Shown here piece by piece: positions 1 to 6,654 of a stretch of 7,687 nt of DNA. The position numbers were made by a program, and so were the translations under genes. The stretch spans positions 1-7,687 of the forward strand of contig JABJDN010000037.1 in assembly GCA_018665385.1 (NCBI GenBank), given 5' to 3'. Position 1 is the stretch's first letter. Every line of letters begins with the position of its first letter. The notes beneath the pieces were generated by a model. The model was not told the DNA's origin and made no database searches. It worked only from the letters and a program-made list of their open reading frames with translations. The DNA is from Phycisphaerae bacterium. GTDB lineage: Bacteria; Planctomycetota; Phycisphaerae; Phycisphaerales; SM1A02.

Positions 1-882
1 GGACACGTTCTATTAGAAGGACCTCCTGGTCTAGGAAAAACGTTGCTTGTAAAGACTATTGGCGAGGCATTGCAAATGTCGACTGGCCGAATCCAATGTA
101 CAGCCGATTTGATGCCAGCAGATATTGTTGGGACTACAATTGTTGACCAGAATGAAACAACAGGTAAACGTGAATTTACTTTCAGAAAAGGACCCGTCTT
201 TCATAATATCCTGCTGGCTGATGAGATTAATAGAGCAACACCTAAGTGCCAATCTGCGCTACTTGAATCAATGCAAGAGCGTTCCGTTTCAGTGGATGGA
301 AAAACATACGAATTGCCATTGCCGTTCTTTGTTTTAGCAACGCAGAATCCGATTGAGCAAGAAGGGACGTATCCGTTACCGGAAGCGCAGCTAGATAGAT
401 TCCTTTTAAAAGTGAATGTAGGTTTTTCATCTCAGGATGAATTGCACGAAATTGTTAACAGGACCACGGCAGGTCTTCTTCAGAAAGTTGAAGTCGTGGT
501 GGACTTAGAATTTATCAGTGCAGCACAACGTTTTGTGCAGCAAATTTTCATCGCCCCACATATTCAAGATTTTATAACACGGCTTGTACTCGCGACACAT
601 CCAGGGTCTGAGTTCGCTCCAAATTGGATTTCAAATGATATTGTTGTTGGCGCTAGCCCAAGGGCAGCGCAATCAATTGTTGCATGCGCAAAAGTTGCCA
701 CAATTATAGATGGTCGATACGCTGTTTCGCACCGAGATATTCGAGCCGTGGCTGTATCAGCGTTGCAACACCGAATTGTGCGAACTTTCGAAGCAGAAAC
801 TGCATTGCGAACGCCCTCTTCAATTATTTCTCGATTGGTAGATGAAGTTTCACTGTACGAAGCAGGAACAACGCATGTCTAA
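1..882 (+). CDS. MoxR-family AAA+ ATPase, 5'-truncated
   Basis: The frame is open from base 1, so the N-terminus lies outside the window; probably some 40 residues are missing judging by the family. 293 residues are visible. Counting from base 1, Walker A (GPPGLGKT) is at residues 7-14, Walker B (ILLADEINRA) around 69-78 with the Asp-Glu pair at 74-75, sensor 1 (ATQNP) at 113-117, the arginine-finger segment LPEAQLDRF at 126-134, and the sensor-2 motif GASPRA in the lid at 217-222. All are hallmarks of the MoxR group, cytosolic ATPases thought to help load or remodel VWA-containing partners. It overlaps the downstream DUF58 gene by 8 bases and heads a four-gene operon. An ATPase is certain and the MoxR assignment very likely; the true substrate is unknown. 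A TTG at 43 lies inside the gene just after Walker A and is not a plausible start. Confidence 0.96.
   Translation, partial: GHVLLEGPPGLGKTLLVKTIGEALQMSTGRIQCTADLMPADIVGTTIVDQNETTGKREFTFRKGPVFHNILLADEINRATPKCQSALLESMQERSVSVDGKTYELPLPFFVLATQNPIEQEGTYPLPEAQLDRFLLKVNVGFSSQDELHEIVNRTTAGLLQKVEVVVDLEFISAAQRFVQQIFIAPHIQDFITRLVLATHPGSEFAPNWISNDIVVGASPRAAQSIVACAKVATIIDGRYAVSHRDIRAVAVSALQHRIVRTFEAETALRTPSSIISRLVDEVSLYEAGTTHV
864..867 (+). promoter_or_regulatory. Ribosome binding site deciding the DUF58 start
   Basis: AGGA lies 7 bases before the ATG at 875. It favours that start over the in-frame ATG at 842, which would add 11 residues with no DUF58-like character and lengthen the overlap with the ATPase gene from 8 to 41 bases. 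Confidence 0.6.
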
Positions 883-1804
883 GTTTGGTGAAACAACCCA
901 TGACCGACCAGAAAAAGTAGATGAACTTCTTGGTTCACATTTAATGGCATCGTTAGACAGGCTAGATATTGTCGCAAGAAAAATTTTCTCAGGGAAAACA
1001 CAAGGGGAACGTCGAAGCCGTCGCCGAGGGCAAAGTGTAGAATTCGCAGATTACAGACAGTATTCATCTGGCGACGACCTTCGATTTATCGATTGGAATG
1101 TATACGCTCGTTTAGATAAACTGTTCATGAAAATCTTCCTTGAAGAAGAAGAACTTACTTTAGGTATCGCGATAGATGCAAGTGCTTCGATGGAGTATGG
1201 AAACCCAAATAAATTCGATTTCGTCAGGCGACTTGCTATGGCGCTTGGGTATATCGCACTAAGTAGCCACAATAAAGTTTCGTTATTTTCATTCAACGAT
1301 TCGGGTATCCAAAGGCTGACGGGTTTACGAGGCAAAAGAAGGACGCGAGATATGGGGCAATGGTTACTTGACCAATTGCCACATGGCGGAACTGCATTCG
1401 TGGAAGCATGTAAAACTATTTCTACATCCCGCCAAGGTCGAGGCGTGCTCGTCGTTCTTAGCGACTGCCTTGACGGCGATGGTGTCAAGCAAGGCCTTTC
1501 CTATCTTGTTGGAGGCGGTTGGGACGTGTTCGTTATTCAAACGCTGTCACCTGAAGAAATTTCACCTTTTGCTTGCGGTTTAGAAGGCGACCTTCGTCTT
1601 GAAGATGCAGAATCTGGAGCGACTTGCGAGATAACGGCTACTGCTCCACTTGTAGAAGCGTATAAACGTAGGGTCGATCAATATTGCGAAGATGTGAAAG
1701 AACAGTGCACAAGAATAGGTGCGGGCAGCGTTCGAGTCTCTACCGACATTGATATGGAGCAACTGCTTGTCGAGTATTTACGTGGCAGAGGTTTGGTAAG
1801 ATGA
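875..1804 (+). CDS. DUF58 protein with VWA-like domain, soluble
   Basis: This 309-residue protein has the DUF58 signature at residues 56-80, with EFADYRQYSSGDD followed by RFIDWNVYARL. A von Willebrand A-like fold follows. Its metal-site residues look complete: DASAS at 101-105, the Thr of GGT at 173, and the Asp of LSD at 197. There is no hydrophobic segment long enough to span a membrane, so it should be cytosolic, unlike DUF58 members with N-terminal helices. The start at ATG 875 is chosen for the AGGA 7 bases upstream. It overlaps the MoxR gene by 8 bases and its stop overlaps the next start as ATGA (1801-1804). DUF58 proteins almost always accompany MoxR ATPases and are presumed client or adaptor proteins; the biochemical role is not established. 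Family assignment is secure. Confidence 0.94.
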   Translation: MSKFGETTHDRPEKVDELLGSHLMASLDRLDIVARKIFSGKTQGERRSRRRGQSVEFADYRQYSSGDDLRFIDWNVYARLDKLFMKIFLEEEELTLGIAIDASASMEYGNPNKFDFVRRLAMALGYIALSSHNKVSLFSFNDSGIQRLTGLRGKRRTRDMGQWLLDQLPHGGTAFVEACKTISTSRQGRGVLVVLSDCLDGDGVKQGLSYLVGGGWDVFVIQTLSPEEISPFACGLEGDLRLEDAESGATCEITATAPLVEAYKRRVDQYCEDVKEQCTRIGAGSVRVSTDIDMEQLLVEYLRGRGLVR

Positions 1805-3783
1805 TTTGGGTAACACCTAGTGTTGGTTTGCTAGTTGCGGCAATTACATTTCCGTTATTGCTTCTTCTCTATTTTTTACGTTTGCGTCGACAGCCAGTGC
1901 GTATAGCATCCACGATGTTATGGCATAAAGCGGTAGAAGATTTGCATGCGAATTCGCCATTCCAGCGCTTGCGACCAAGTGTATTATTACTCTTGCAATT
2001 GTTTGCATTACTTCTAGTTATTTTGGCAATCATGCAACCTCAGATAGAAGGCAGCGTGCCTCGCGAGGGGCGGCATGTGATTCTTATTGATCGTTCTGGG
2101 TCTATGGCTGCAGAAAACGAAGATGGCACAACTCGGTTAGAACAAGCAAAAGAGGAAGCACTTGTATTAATTGACCAGTTATACGGTGGCGGATTATTTT
2201 CAAGCGCGAGCGGTGAATCAATGGTCATTGGTTTCTCTTATCAAGCAAATATATATGCGCCATTTACGGATTCAAAACAACAATTAACTTCTGCAATTCT
2301 TGGGATTACACAATCGCATGGAAAATCATTTATAGGTGATTCGCTTCAATTAGCGCGTGGGTACATGACAAATGTGAACCCAGAAAGTGAGGGAGTATCC
2401 TCAAGCGAATCAGCAAGTTTAGAATTATTTAGCGATGGTAATATCGAAGATTTCAACGGCCAATCGTTAGCAAACGGAGAGTCTCTTCGGTACCACATGG
2501 TTGGCGAACCTACTGCAGTAAACGTTGGTATTGCAATGATAGATGCTAAGCGGCTTTCAGAAAAAAATGACAACGTGCAAGTGTTTTTGTCTCTGATTAA
2601 TACCGCCCTTACACCGATGACTCAAGGTGTCGAACTTTCAATAGATGGAGTTCCTATAGGCGTGCAAGAAACAGTTATTCCATCTCAAGAAGACGGAGTG
2701 CCAGGTAGGTCTAGCGTAGTATTTGTTCCATTTCCTATGCAAAACTCTGGTTTGATACAAGCAAAAATCATTCAACGTGATGTTCTGTCGATTGATAACC
2801 AAGCATCGTTAGTTATTCCTCCGCCGAAAGAAATACGGGTGCTTCTTTCAGAGAATGGTGCTCCTATTCTTCAAACTGTCTTGGAAGGCATGGCTTTAGA
2901 GGAGTTAAAAGTAGTGTCTTCCTCTTCCATACTTTCTATGATTCAAGAAGGGCAAACACTCGATTATGATGTGGTTGTAACGAGAGATATAGAACTCCCA
3001 ACATTGCCGCTAGGTAATTTTTTCGTGTTTGGCGCACCGCCACCATTGCCAGCATTTGCTTCGTTTGTAAAGGGCGATACGCAAGTCATGCTTGTTGCAG
3101 ATGAGGAACATCCTACTATGCGTTTTGTACGCTACGAAGACATCGTAGTGACAGAGGGGTATGATGTTGTTCAAGAAGGCTCTTCGCAAGTGTTGTTAGA
3201 GGGGAGTAGTTGGCCTGCAGTCATGACTGTTCGCACGAATGGAAGGCAAGTGGTGTACGTTGCTTTTGATCCAATGAACAGTAACTGGCCATATTTGAGA
3301 AGTTTTCCTTTCTTTGTATTTAATACGATTGAATATTTAGGTCGCAGTGGAGAGAAACTTACTTCCTCGCTGCGGTCAATCGGCGGTTCGTTAACAGAAT
3401 CTGTTAGGCCAGGAGATGTTGTTTCGGTTATAGATTCGAATGGAATACAACACTCTGTTGTAGTAGATTCTCATGGGTCTGCCTCGTGGGGGCCAATCGA
3501 AAGTTCAGGAGTACATATACTGAAAGTGAATGAAGAAACGGAAATCCAAATAGCAGTCAACAGCCCTGAGTATGAGTCAATAGTTTCAAGTGTTGAAACA
3601 GTAGTGATTGGAACAAACGAAATAGAAACAACTCAGGCAAGCAAATTGGCATATATTCAGTTATGGCCATGGGCGCTTGGTGCAGTACTTGCTGTATTGC
3701 TTGTGGAGTGGTGGGTGTATCAAAAGAAAGTGTCGACGCCGCTTATGAAATCATTGGCAGAAGGCAGTAGGGGCATCAGGTGA
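1801..3783 (+). CDS. Membrane-anchored BatA-type VWA domain protein
   Basis: This 660-residue protein begins with two hydrophobic helices, about residues 5-27 and 60-79, separated by a basic loop (RLRRQ). That matches the BatA/aerotolerance-type N-terminus. A VWA domain follows with a DRSGS metal motif at 97-101 and the third-motif Asp at 212 (LFSDG). The position where Thr is usual appears to be Ser176 (GKSFIGDS). A central region starting near 344 (EIRVLLSENGAP, later YDVVVTRD) resembles the glutamine-amidotransferase-like fold seen in such proteins, but this is a weak call. A C-terminal helix spans about 621-638, followed by a basic tail. The positive-inside rule places the VWA and central domains outside the cytoplasmic membrane. 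An AGAGG 9 bases before ATG 1801 is a fair ribosome site. Coupling by ATGA to DUF58 and GTGA to murD places it in one operon. It is probably the membrane partner of the MoxR/DUF58 pair. Confidence 0.9.
   Translation: MIWVTPSVGLLVAAITFPLLLLLYFLRLRRQPVRIASTMLWHKAVEDLHANSPFQRLRPSVLLLLQLFALLLVILAIMQPQIEGSVPREGRHVILIDRSGSMAAENEDGTTRLEQAKEEALVLIDQLYGGGLFSSASGESMVIGFSYQANIYAPFTDSKQQLTSAILGITQSHGKSFIGDSLQLARGYMTNVNPESEGVSSSESASLELFSDGNIEDFNGQSLANGESLRYHMVGEPTAVNVGIAMIDAKRLSEKNDNVQVFLSLINTALTPMTQGVELSIDGVPIGVQETVIPSQEDGVPGRSSVVFVPFPMQNSGLIQAKIIQRDVLSIDNQASLVIPPPKEIRVLLSENGAPILQTVLEGMALEELKVVSSSSILSMIQEGQTLDYDVVVTRDIELPTLPLGNFFVFGAPPPLPAFASFVKGDTQVMLVADEEHPTMRFVRYEDIVVTEGYDVVQEGSSQVLLEGSSWPAVMTVRTNGRQVVYVAFDPMNSNWPYLRSFPFFVFNTIEYLGRSGEKLTSSLRSIGGSLTESVRPGDVVSVIDSNGIQHSVVVDSHGSASWGPIESSGVHILKVNEETEIQIAVNSPEYESIVSSVETVVIGTNEIETTQASKLAYIQLWPWALGAVLAVLLVEWWVYQKKVSTPLMKSLAEGSRGIR
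3769..3773 (+). promoter_or_regulatory. Ribosome binding site supporting the murD GTG start
   Basis: AGGGG ends 6 bases before the GTG at 3780. This supports a GTG start that overlaps the upstream stop codon as GTGA, rather than a later start inside the Rossmann domain. Confidence 0.6.
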
Positions 3784-5021
3784 ATTGTAAGGACAAGAAC
3801 GTCACCATCATGGGGCTTGGCCGCTTCGGAGGTGGACTTGGAGTTACGAAGTGGTTCTTAGAGCAGGGCGCAAACGTTTTACTGACGGATCTTGCAAGCA
3901 AGGAAGATTTGCGTGAAGAACTCCGAGAACTTGGTGAACATCCTAATTTGACCCTTATTCTTGGCGAACATCGCAAAGAAGATTTTTCGACAGCAGACGT
4001 AGTAATAGCAAACCCTGCTGTCCCAAAACCTTGGGAAAATGAGTACTTGAAAACTGCTTGGGAACATAACATTGAAGTAACAACAGAAATAGCTCTTGTT
4101 GTTCATGAGTTAGATCGAAACCAAGTGGTTGGAGTTACTGGTACTGCAGGAAAGTCTACAACAGTCGCAATGTTGCATGAGGCACTTCTTGGAAGCGAGA
4201 TCGCAGCGCATATAGGTGGAAATATTGGCGGGAGTTTGCTTAGTTCCTTACAACAAATAAAGCAAAGCGACGGTGTTATTATTGAACTGAGTAGCGCGAT
4301 GCTTTGGTGGCTTGATAAAGTTGGAGAATGGGCACCCCGAGTAGCGGTACTTACCACCGTTGAGGAAAACCATATAGATTGGCATGGCACATTTGAAGAG
4401 TACTGTCGCTGCAAGCGATGTCTGTTTGAACACCAACACTGCGAAGACGTTTCAATTACGCAAGATCCAACGTCTAGTTTCTCGGGGTTAACTGTTTTGG
4501 GTGCGCATAATGAACGCAATGCAGCAGTCGCATTTTTGGCAGCAGTCGAAATGGGCGCAAATGTAGAGAGTGCTCGGAAAGCAATCCAAGCATTTAAGGG
4601 ATTACCACATCGTTTACAGACAGTAGTTTCTGGGTACTACAACGATTCGAAATCTACAACTCCTACTGCAACAGCGTTAGCAATTGATGCGTTTCAGGAT
4701 GCATCCAAAGTTCATGTTATTGTTGGAGGATACGATAAAAAACTTGATCTATCGTTGCTCGCAGATCAGTCGTTACGAGTGGCTAAGATGTATGCCATTG
4801 GTGACACTGCGAAGACCATCTGCGCGTTGGCAAAGGGGAATGTGCAAGATTGCGGTACACTTGCAGTTGCTGTGTATGAAGCGATGAGAACCATGCGCGA
4901 GGGTGATGTGCTTGTGCTAAGTCCGGGTTGCGCAAGTTGGGATCAATTTGATAATTATGAGCAACGAGGTCAAGAGTTCATTGCACTAGTTAACACTGCA
5001 TCGCACCAACAAGTTCATTGA
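3780..5021 (+). CDS. murD: UDP-N-acetylmuramoylalanine--D-glutamate ligase (MurD)
   Basis: MurD adds D-glutamate to UDP-MurNAc-L-Ala using ATP, a cytoplasmic step of peptidoglycan precursor synthesis. The 413-residue product has the N-terminal Rossmann-like glycine motif (MGLGRFGGGLG, 11-21), the ATP loop GVTGTAGKSTT (118-128, Lys125), GGNIGG (146-151), ELSS (169-172), HIDWHGTFEEY (198-208) with the probable carbamylated Lys at 212, GAHNERNAA (241-249), PHRLQ (276-280), NDSKSTT (288-294), GGYDKKLD (316-323), and the diagnostic MurD C-terminal block SPGCASWDQF / NYEQRG (381-397). It starts at GTG with a good ribosome site. Oddities are Ala and Ser in the ATP loop (GTAGKST rather than GTNGKTT), Asn-His where Asp-His is usual at 197-198, and a short central domain. 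It is the last gene of the MoxR operon, not in a visible dcw cluster, so a MurD paralogue elsewhere in the genome is possible. Confidence 0.92.
   Translation: MNCKDKNVTIMGLGRFGGGLGVTKWFLEQGANVLLTDLASKEDLREELRELGEHPNLTLILGEHRKEDFSTADVVIANPAVPKPWENEYLKTAWEHNIEVTTEIALVVHELDRNQVVGVTGTAGKSTTVAMLHEALLGSEIAAHIGGNIGGSLLSSLQQIKQSDGVIIELSSAMLWWLDKVGEWAPRVAVLTTVEENHIDWHGTFEEYCRCKRCLFEHQHCEDVSITQDPTSSFSGLTVLGAHNERNAAVAFLAAVEMGANVESARKAIQAFKGLPHRLQTVVSGYYNDSKSTTPTATALAIDAFQDASKVHVIVGGYDKKLDLSLLADQSLRVAKMYAIGDTAKTICALAKGNVQDCGTLAVAVYEAMRTMREGDVLVLSPGCASWDQFDNYEQRGQEFIALVNTASHQQVH
4990..5021. other. Convergent 3' overlap of murD and pyrD
   Basis: The last 32 bases of murD (+) are also the last 32 bases of pyrD (-), both including their stop codons. 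There is no intergenic space and I found no convincing hairpin-plus-U-tract terminator at either side, so the two transcripts should overlap as 3' antisense pairs. Confidence 0.85.
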
Positions 5022-5913
5022 TTGCAGAGCAGTCATGCTTTTCAGCCCAAGTTTGTAATTTCGATGCAACTTGAATTGAAATTGCAGGGTTAACGTATGA
5101 TGCTGTTCCAATTCCAACGGTGCTTGCACCGGCAAGAATAAACTCAGCGGCATCTTCCCATCGCATAATACCGCCAGTTCCAATGATTGGAATCGATGTG
5201 CCTTTGGTTATGTCTTTGTAAATTTCACGCACAACTCGCACAGCTATAGGGTGAATGGCTCCACCACTGAATCCGCCGATGCCCCTTGATAGAACTGGTT
5301 TGCGTGAATGAACATCGATTGCAAGACCTGGAATTGTGTTTATTAAAGTGAGTGCATCGCTGCCGCACTCAATAGCTGTATGTGCGTGTGGTCTGAGGTC
5401 GCCTGCAGCAGCAGATAACTTCACGATCATTCCGGTGTTTTTTAGAACGGGTCGAATTTCTTGAAGAAGCGCGTGTAATTGTTTTGGACAGGCCCCAAAT
5501 TCAAGACCATCAGTTGTGTTAGGGCAAGAAACATTCACTTCAACTAATTCAATCCCTTTCACACTGTCCATTGCAGAAGCAACGGCAACATACTCATCAA
5601 TTGTGTGGCCGGCGACAGAACCAATTACAGTGGTTGGGATAGAAGTTGCCTTAGGGGCCTGTTCTTGGATAAACGAATTAATACCTTCGTTTGCTAAACC
5701 TATTGCGTTCATCATTCCATAATGATGATCAACTATTCGAATAGGAGAATTGCCCTCTCGAGGTTCTTTTGTTATGGATTTGGTTGTGATTCCACCCAAT
5801 TTTGAAAGATCGATTGCATCTTTAATCTCACCCATAACACCGCAGGTTCCACCTGCTAGCACAACAGGATTCCGCAATTCTACAGACCCAATTTTCACGT
5901 TCATATTCACCAT
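4990..5913 (-). CDS. pyrD: Dihydroorotate dehydrogenase, catalytic subunit (class 1B-like)
   Basis: This enzyme oxidises dihydroorotate to orotate, the fourth step of UMP synthesis, using FMN in a TIM barrel. The 307-residue product shows TTKSITKEPREGN (43-55, with the flavin-site Lys45), MMNAIGLANEG (67-77), NVSCPN (127-132) whose Cys130 is the class 1 catalytic base, VKLS (164-167), the substrate-site INT (191-193), GGFSGGAIHP (213-222) and the phosphate-binding GTGGI (245-249) and GIGTA (267-271). Length and the catalytic Cys exclude the membrane-bound class 2 enzyme. Class 1B is favoured over 1A by overall motif style, but no PyrK electron-transfer partner is in the window. ATG 5913 is used; an internal ATG at 5904 (MNVKIGSVEL) is also plausible. 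There is no ribosome site at normal spacing, in keeping with the promoter lying only 8 bases upstream. Confidence 0.93.
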   Translation of the reverse strand: MVNMNVKIGSVELRNPVVLAGGTCGVMGEIKDAIDLSKLGGITTKSITKEPREGNSPIRIVDHHYGMMNAIGLANEGINSFIQEQAPKATSIPTTVIGSVAGHTIDEYVAVASAMDSVKGIELVEVNVSCPNTTDGLEFGACPKQLHALLQEIRPVLKNTGMIVKLSAAAGDLRPHAHTAIECGSDALTLINTIPGLAIDVHSRKPVLSRGIGGFSGGAIHPIAVRVVREIYKDITKGTSIPIIGTGGIMRWEDAAEFILAGASTVGIGTASYVNPAISIQVASKLQTWAEKHDCSAINELVGAMQC

Positions 5914-5921
5914 GCAAAGGT

Positions 5922-5951
5922 ATTGTACCCTTTCAGTATTGTGGCTGGCAC
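5922..5951 (-). promoter_or_regulatory. Predicted pyrD promoter, leaderless type
   Basis: On the minus strand TACAAT (5927-5922) matches the -10 consensus at 5 of 6 positions and is preceded by GGG. A weak -35 candidate, GTGCCA (5951-5946, 4 of 6 to TTGACA), sits 18 bases upstream. Only 8 bases separate the -10 box from ATG 5913, so transcription would begin at or within a few bases of the start codon. This is a prediction from spacing alone. Confidence 0.5.
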
Positions 5952-6006
5952 TGTTCGTGGCACCTGACCTTGCACGCGAACTTCACAGGGTCGAAAAAAG
6001 ACAATG

Positions 6007-6027
6007 GTTCGAACTCTTTGAAAAGAG
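6007..6027. repeat. Abutting palindromes, possible operator or hairpin
   Basis: GTTCGAAC (6007-6014) is a perfect 8-base palindrome. It shares one base with CTCTT-TGAA-AAGAG (6014-6027), a perfect 5-base inverted repeat with a 4-base loop. Together they lie about 22-42 bases upstream of the -10 box of the TPR gene, where an activator or repressor could bind. Short palindromes like these also arise by chance, and no known regulator site is recognised. Confidence 0.25.
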
Positions 6028-6044
6028 ATGCTAGGTCAAAAGGC

Positions 6045-6060
6045 AGGGTACAATGCAGAT
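6045..6060 (+). promoter_or_regulatory. Predicted promoter of the TPR operon, leaderless type
   Basis: AGGGTACAAT spans 6045-6054, with TACAAT at 6049-6054 as the -10 box. ATG 6061 follows after 6 bases, exactly where a transcript would be expected to begin. No clear -35 hexamer is present 16-18 bases upstream. The same nine-base word GGGTACAAT precedes pyrD on the other strand, which raises confidence that it is functional. Confidence 0.5.
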
Positions 6061-6654
6061 ATGAATGAATTACAGGACAAAATAGATCGATTCGAGAATA
6101 TGGCAAATGCTGATCCTACGAACGATATGGCACACTTTAGCTTAGGTTCAGCGTACCTTGATGCAGAACGGTTCGCAGAATCCGTGACTAGTTTTGAAGC
6201 ATGCGTGAAACTAAACCCAGATATGACAAGGGCAATGGAACTTTGCGGTTCTGCGCTTGTCCAGTTGGGAAAAAACACAGAGGCGGAAGCCATGCTGATT
6301 AAAGGGTATGAGCAATCAGCAAGCAGAGGCGAAATGCGGGTAAAAGATGGAATTGCTTCAGTTATGAATGCTGCTGGAATGGCCATCCCCACTGTTGAAA
6401 CTGAAGCGGCAACCTCTACTGGTAAGCCACTTGAAGAAGCACCTCTTCCTGGAATGATTGGACAATGGATTTTAGAAAATATTGATTCAACCACGTGGGA
6501 AGTTTGGATTGGGCAGGGGACAAAAGTTATTAATGAACTGCGCCTTGATTTTTCTAGAGAAGAAGATCAGGAATCGTTTGAAGACCAGATGATAGAATTT
6601 CTTGGAGTTCCAACTGACATAGTGAACGAAGACAGAAAGGCACGAACAGAATGA
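6061..6654 (+). CDS. TPR protein with C-terminal YggX-like domain
   Basis: The 197-residue product has two tetratricopeptide-like units at about 22-55 (HFSLGSAYLDAERFAESV) and 56-89 (LCGSALVQLGKNTEAEAM). A low-complexity Ala/Thr/Glu linker follows. Residues about 130-182 then match the core of the YggX Fe(2+)-trafficking/oxidative-damage family: PG-x-x-G near 130, W146 and W149, GTKVINELRL (153-162, compare QTxLINExxL in YggX) and DQMIEFLG (175-182). The YggX N-terminal block with its conserved Cys is absent. The only cysteines, 48 and 62, lie in the TPR part. There is no signal peptide or membrane segment, so it is probably cytosolic. Start 6061 is preferred to the in-frame ATG 6028 because the -10 box lies between them. 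The stop overlaps the next gene as ATGA. Function is unproven; an iron or redox role is inferred only from the family. Confidence 0.85.
   Translation: MNELQDKIDRFENMANADPTNDMAHFSLGSAYLDAERFAESVTSFEACVKLNPDMTRAMELCGSALVQLGKNTEAEAMLIKGYEQSASRGEMRVKDGIASVMNAAGMAIPTVETEAATSTGKPLEEAPLPGMIGQWILENIDSTTWEVWIGQGTKVINELRLDFSREEDQESFEDQMIEFLGVPTDIVNEDRKARTE

Larger units (their letters stand above)
5914..6060. promoter_or_regulatory. Divergent promoter region between pyrD and the TPR gene
   Basis: The 147 bases between two divergent start codons carry outward-facing GGGTACAAT words at both ends. The middle holds short palindromes: GTTCGAAC at 6007-6014 and CTCTT-TGAA-AAGAG at 6014-6027. An open + frame crosses part of it but only as an antisense extension of pyrD. 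No RNA gene is recognisable. Confidence 0.7.

Noticed and set aside
842..874. Earlier in-frame ATG for the DUF58 gene at 842
   Set aside because: It has no ribosome site and would add 11 Cys/Gln/Arg-rich residues that simply read through the end of the ATPase gene in another frame. ATG 875 has AGGA at proper spacing.
1051..1488. Long minus-strand open frame of 145 codons antisense to the DUF58 gene
   Set aside because: It lies wholly within a clearly conserved gene, has a Ser/Arg-rich composition typical of antisense frames, and shows no family motif.
4103..4519. Minus-strand open frame of 138 codons opposite murD
   Set aside because: It mirrors the conserved ATP-binding and central regions of murD, has no recognisable domain, and has shadow-like composition.
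4996..5027. CTGCA...TGCAG inverted repeat as a terminator for murD or pyrD
   Set aside because: Only five pairs close a loop of more than 20 bases, and no T-tract follows on either strand.
6000..6030. GGTTCGAAC resembling a tRNA T-loop
   Set aside because: The flanking bases do not form the 5-base T stem, and there is no acceptor stem, anticodon arm or CCA end around it.
5750..6034. Plus-strand open frame of 94 codons crossing the pyrD start and the divergent region
   Set aside because: Half is antisense to conserved pyrD sequence and the rest is promoter DNA. No ribosome site or domain.
5965..6038. TGACCT (5965-5970) and AGGTCA (6033-6038) as a paired operator
   Set aside because: The 6-base arms are 62 bases apart and are not placed symmetrically relative to the two promoters, so chance is an adequate explanation.
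6028..6060. Earlier in-frame ATG for the TPR gene at 6028
   Set aside because: The predicted -10 box (6049-6054) would lie inside the coding region, and no ribosome site is spaced correctly before 6028. The TPR-like sequence starts after 6061.
6036..6494. Minus-strand open frame of 152 codons opposite the TPR gene
   Set aside because: It covers the TPR coding sequence and its promoter, is Ser/Ala/Pro-rich, and has no motif of its own.
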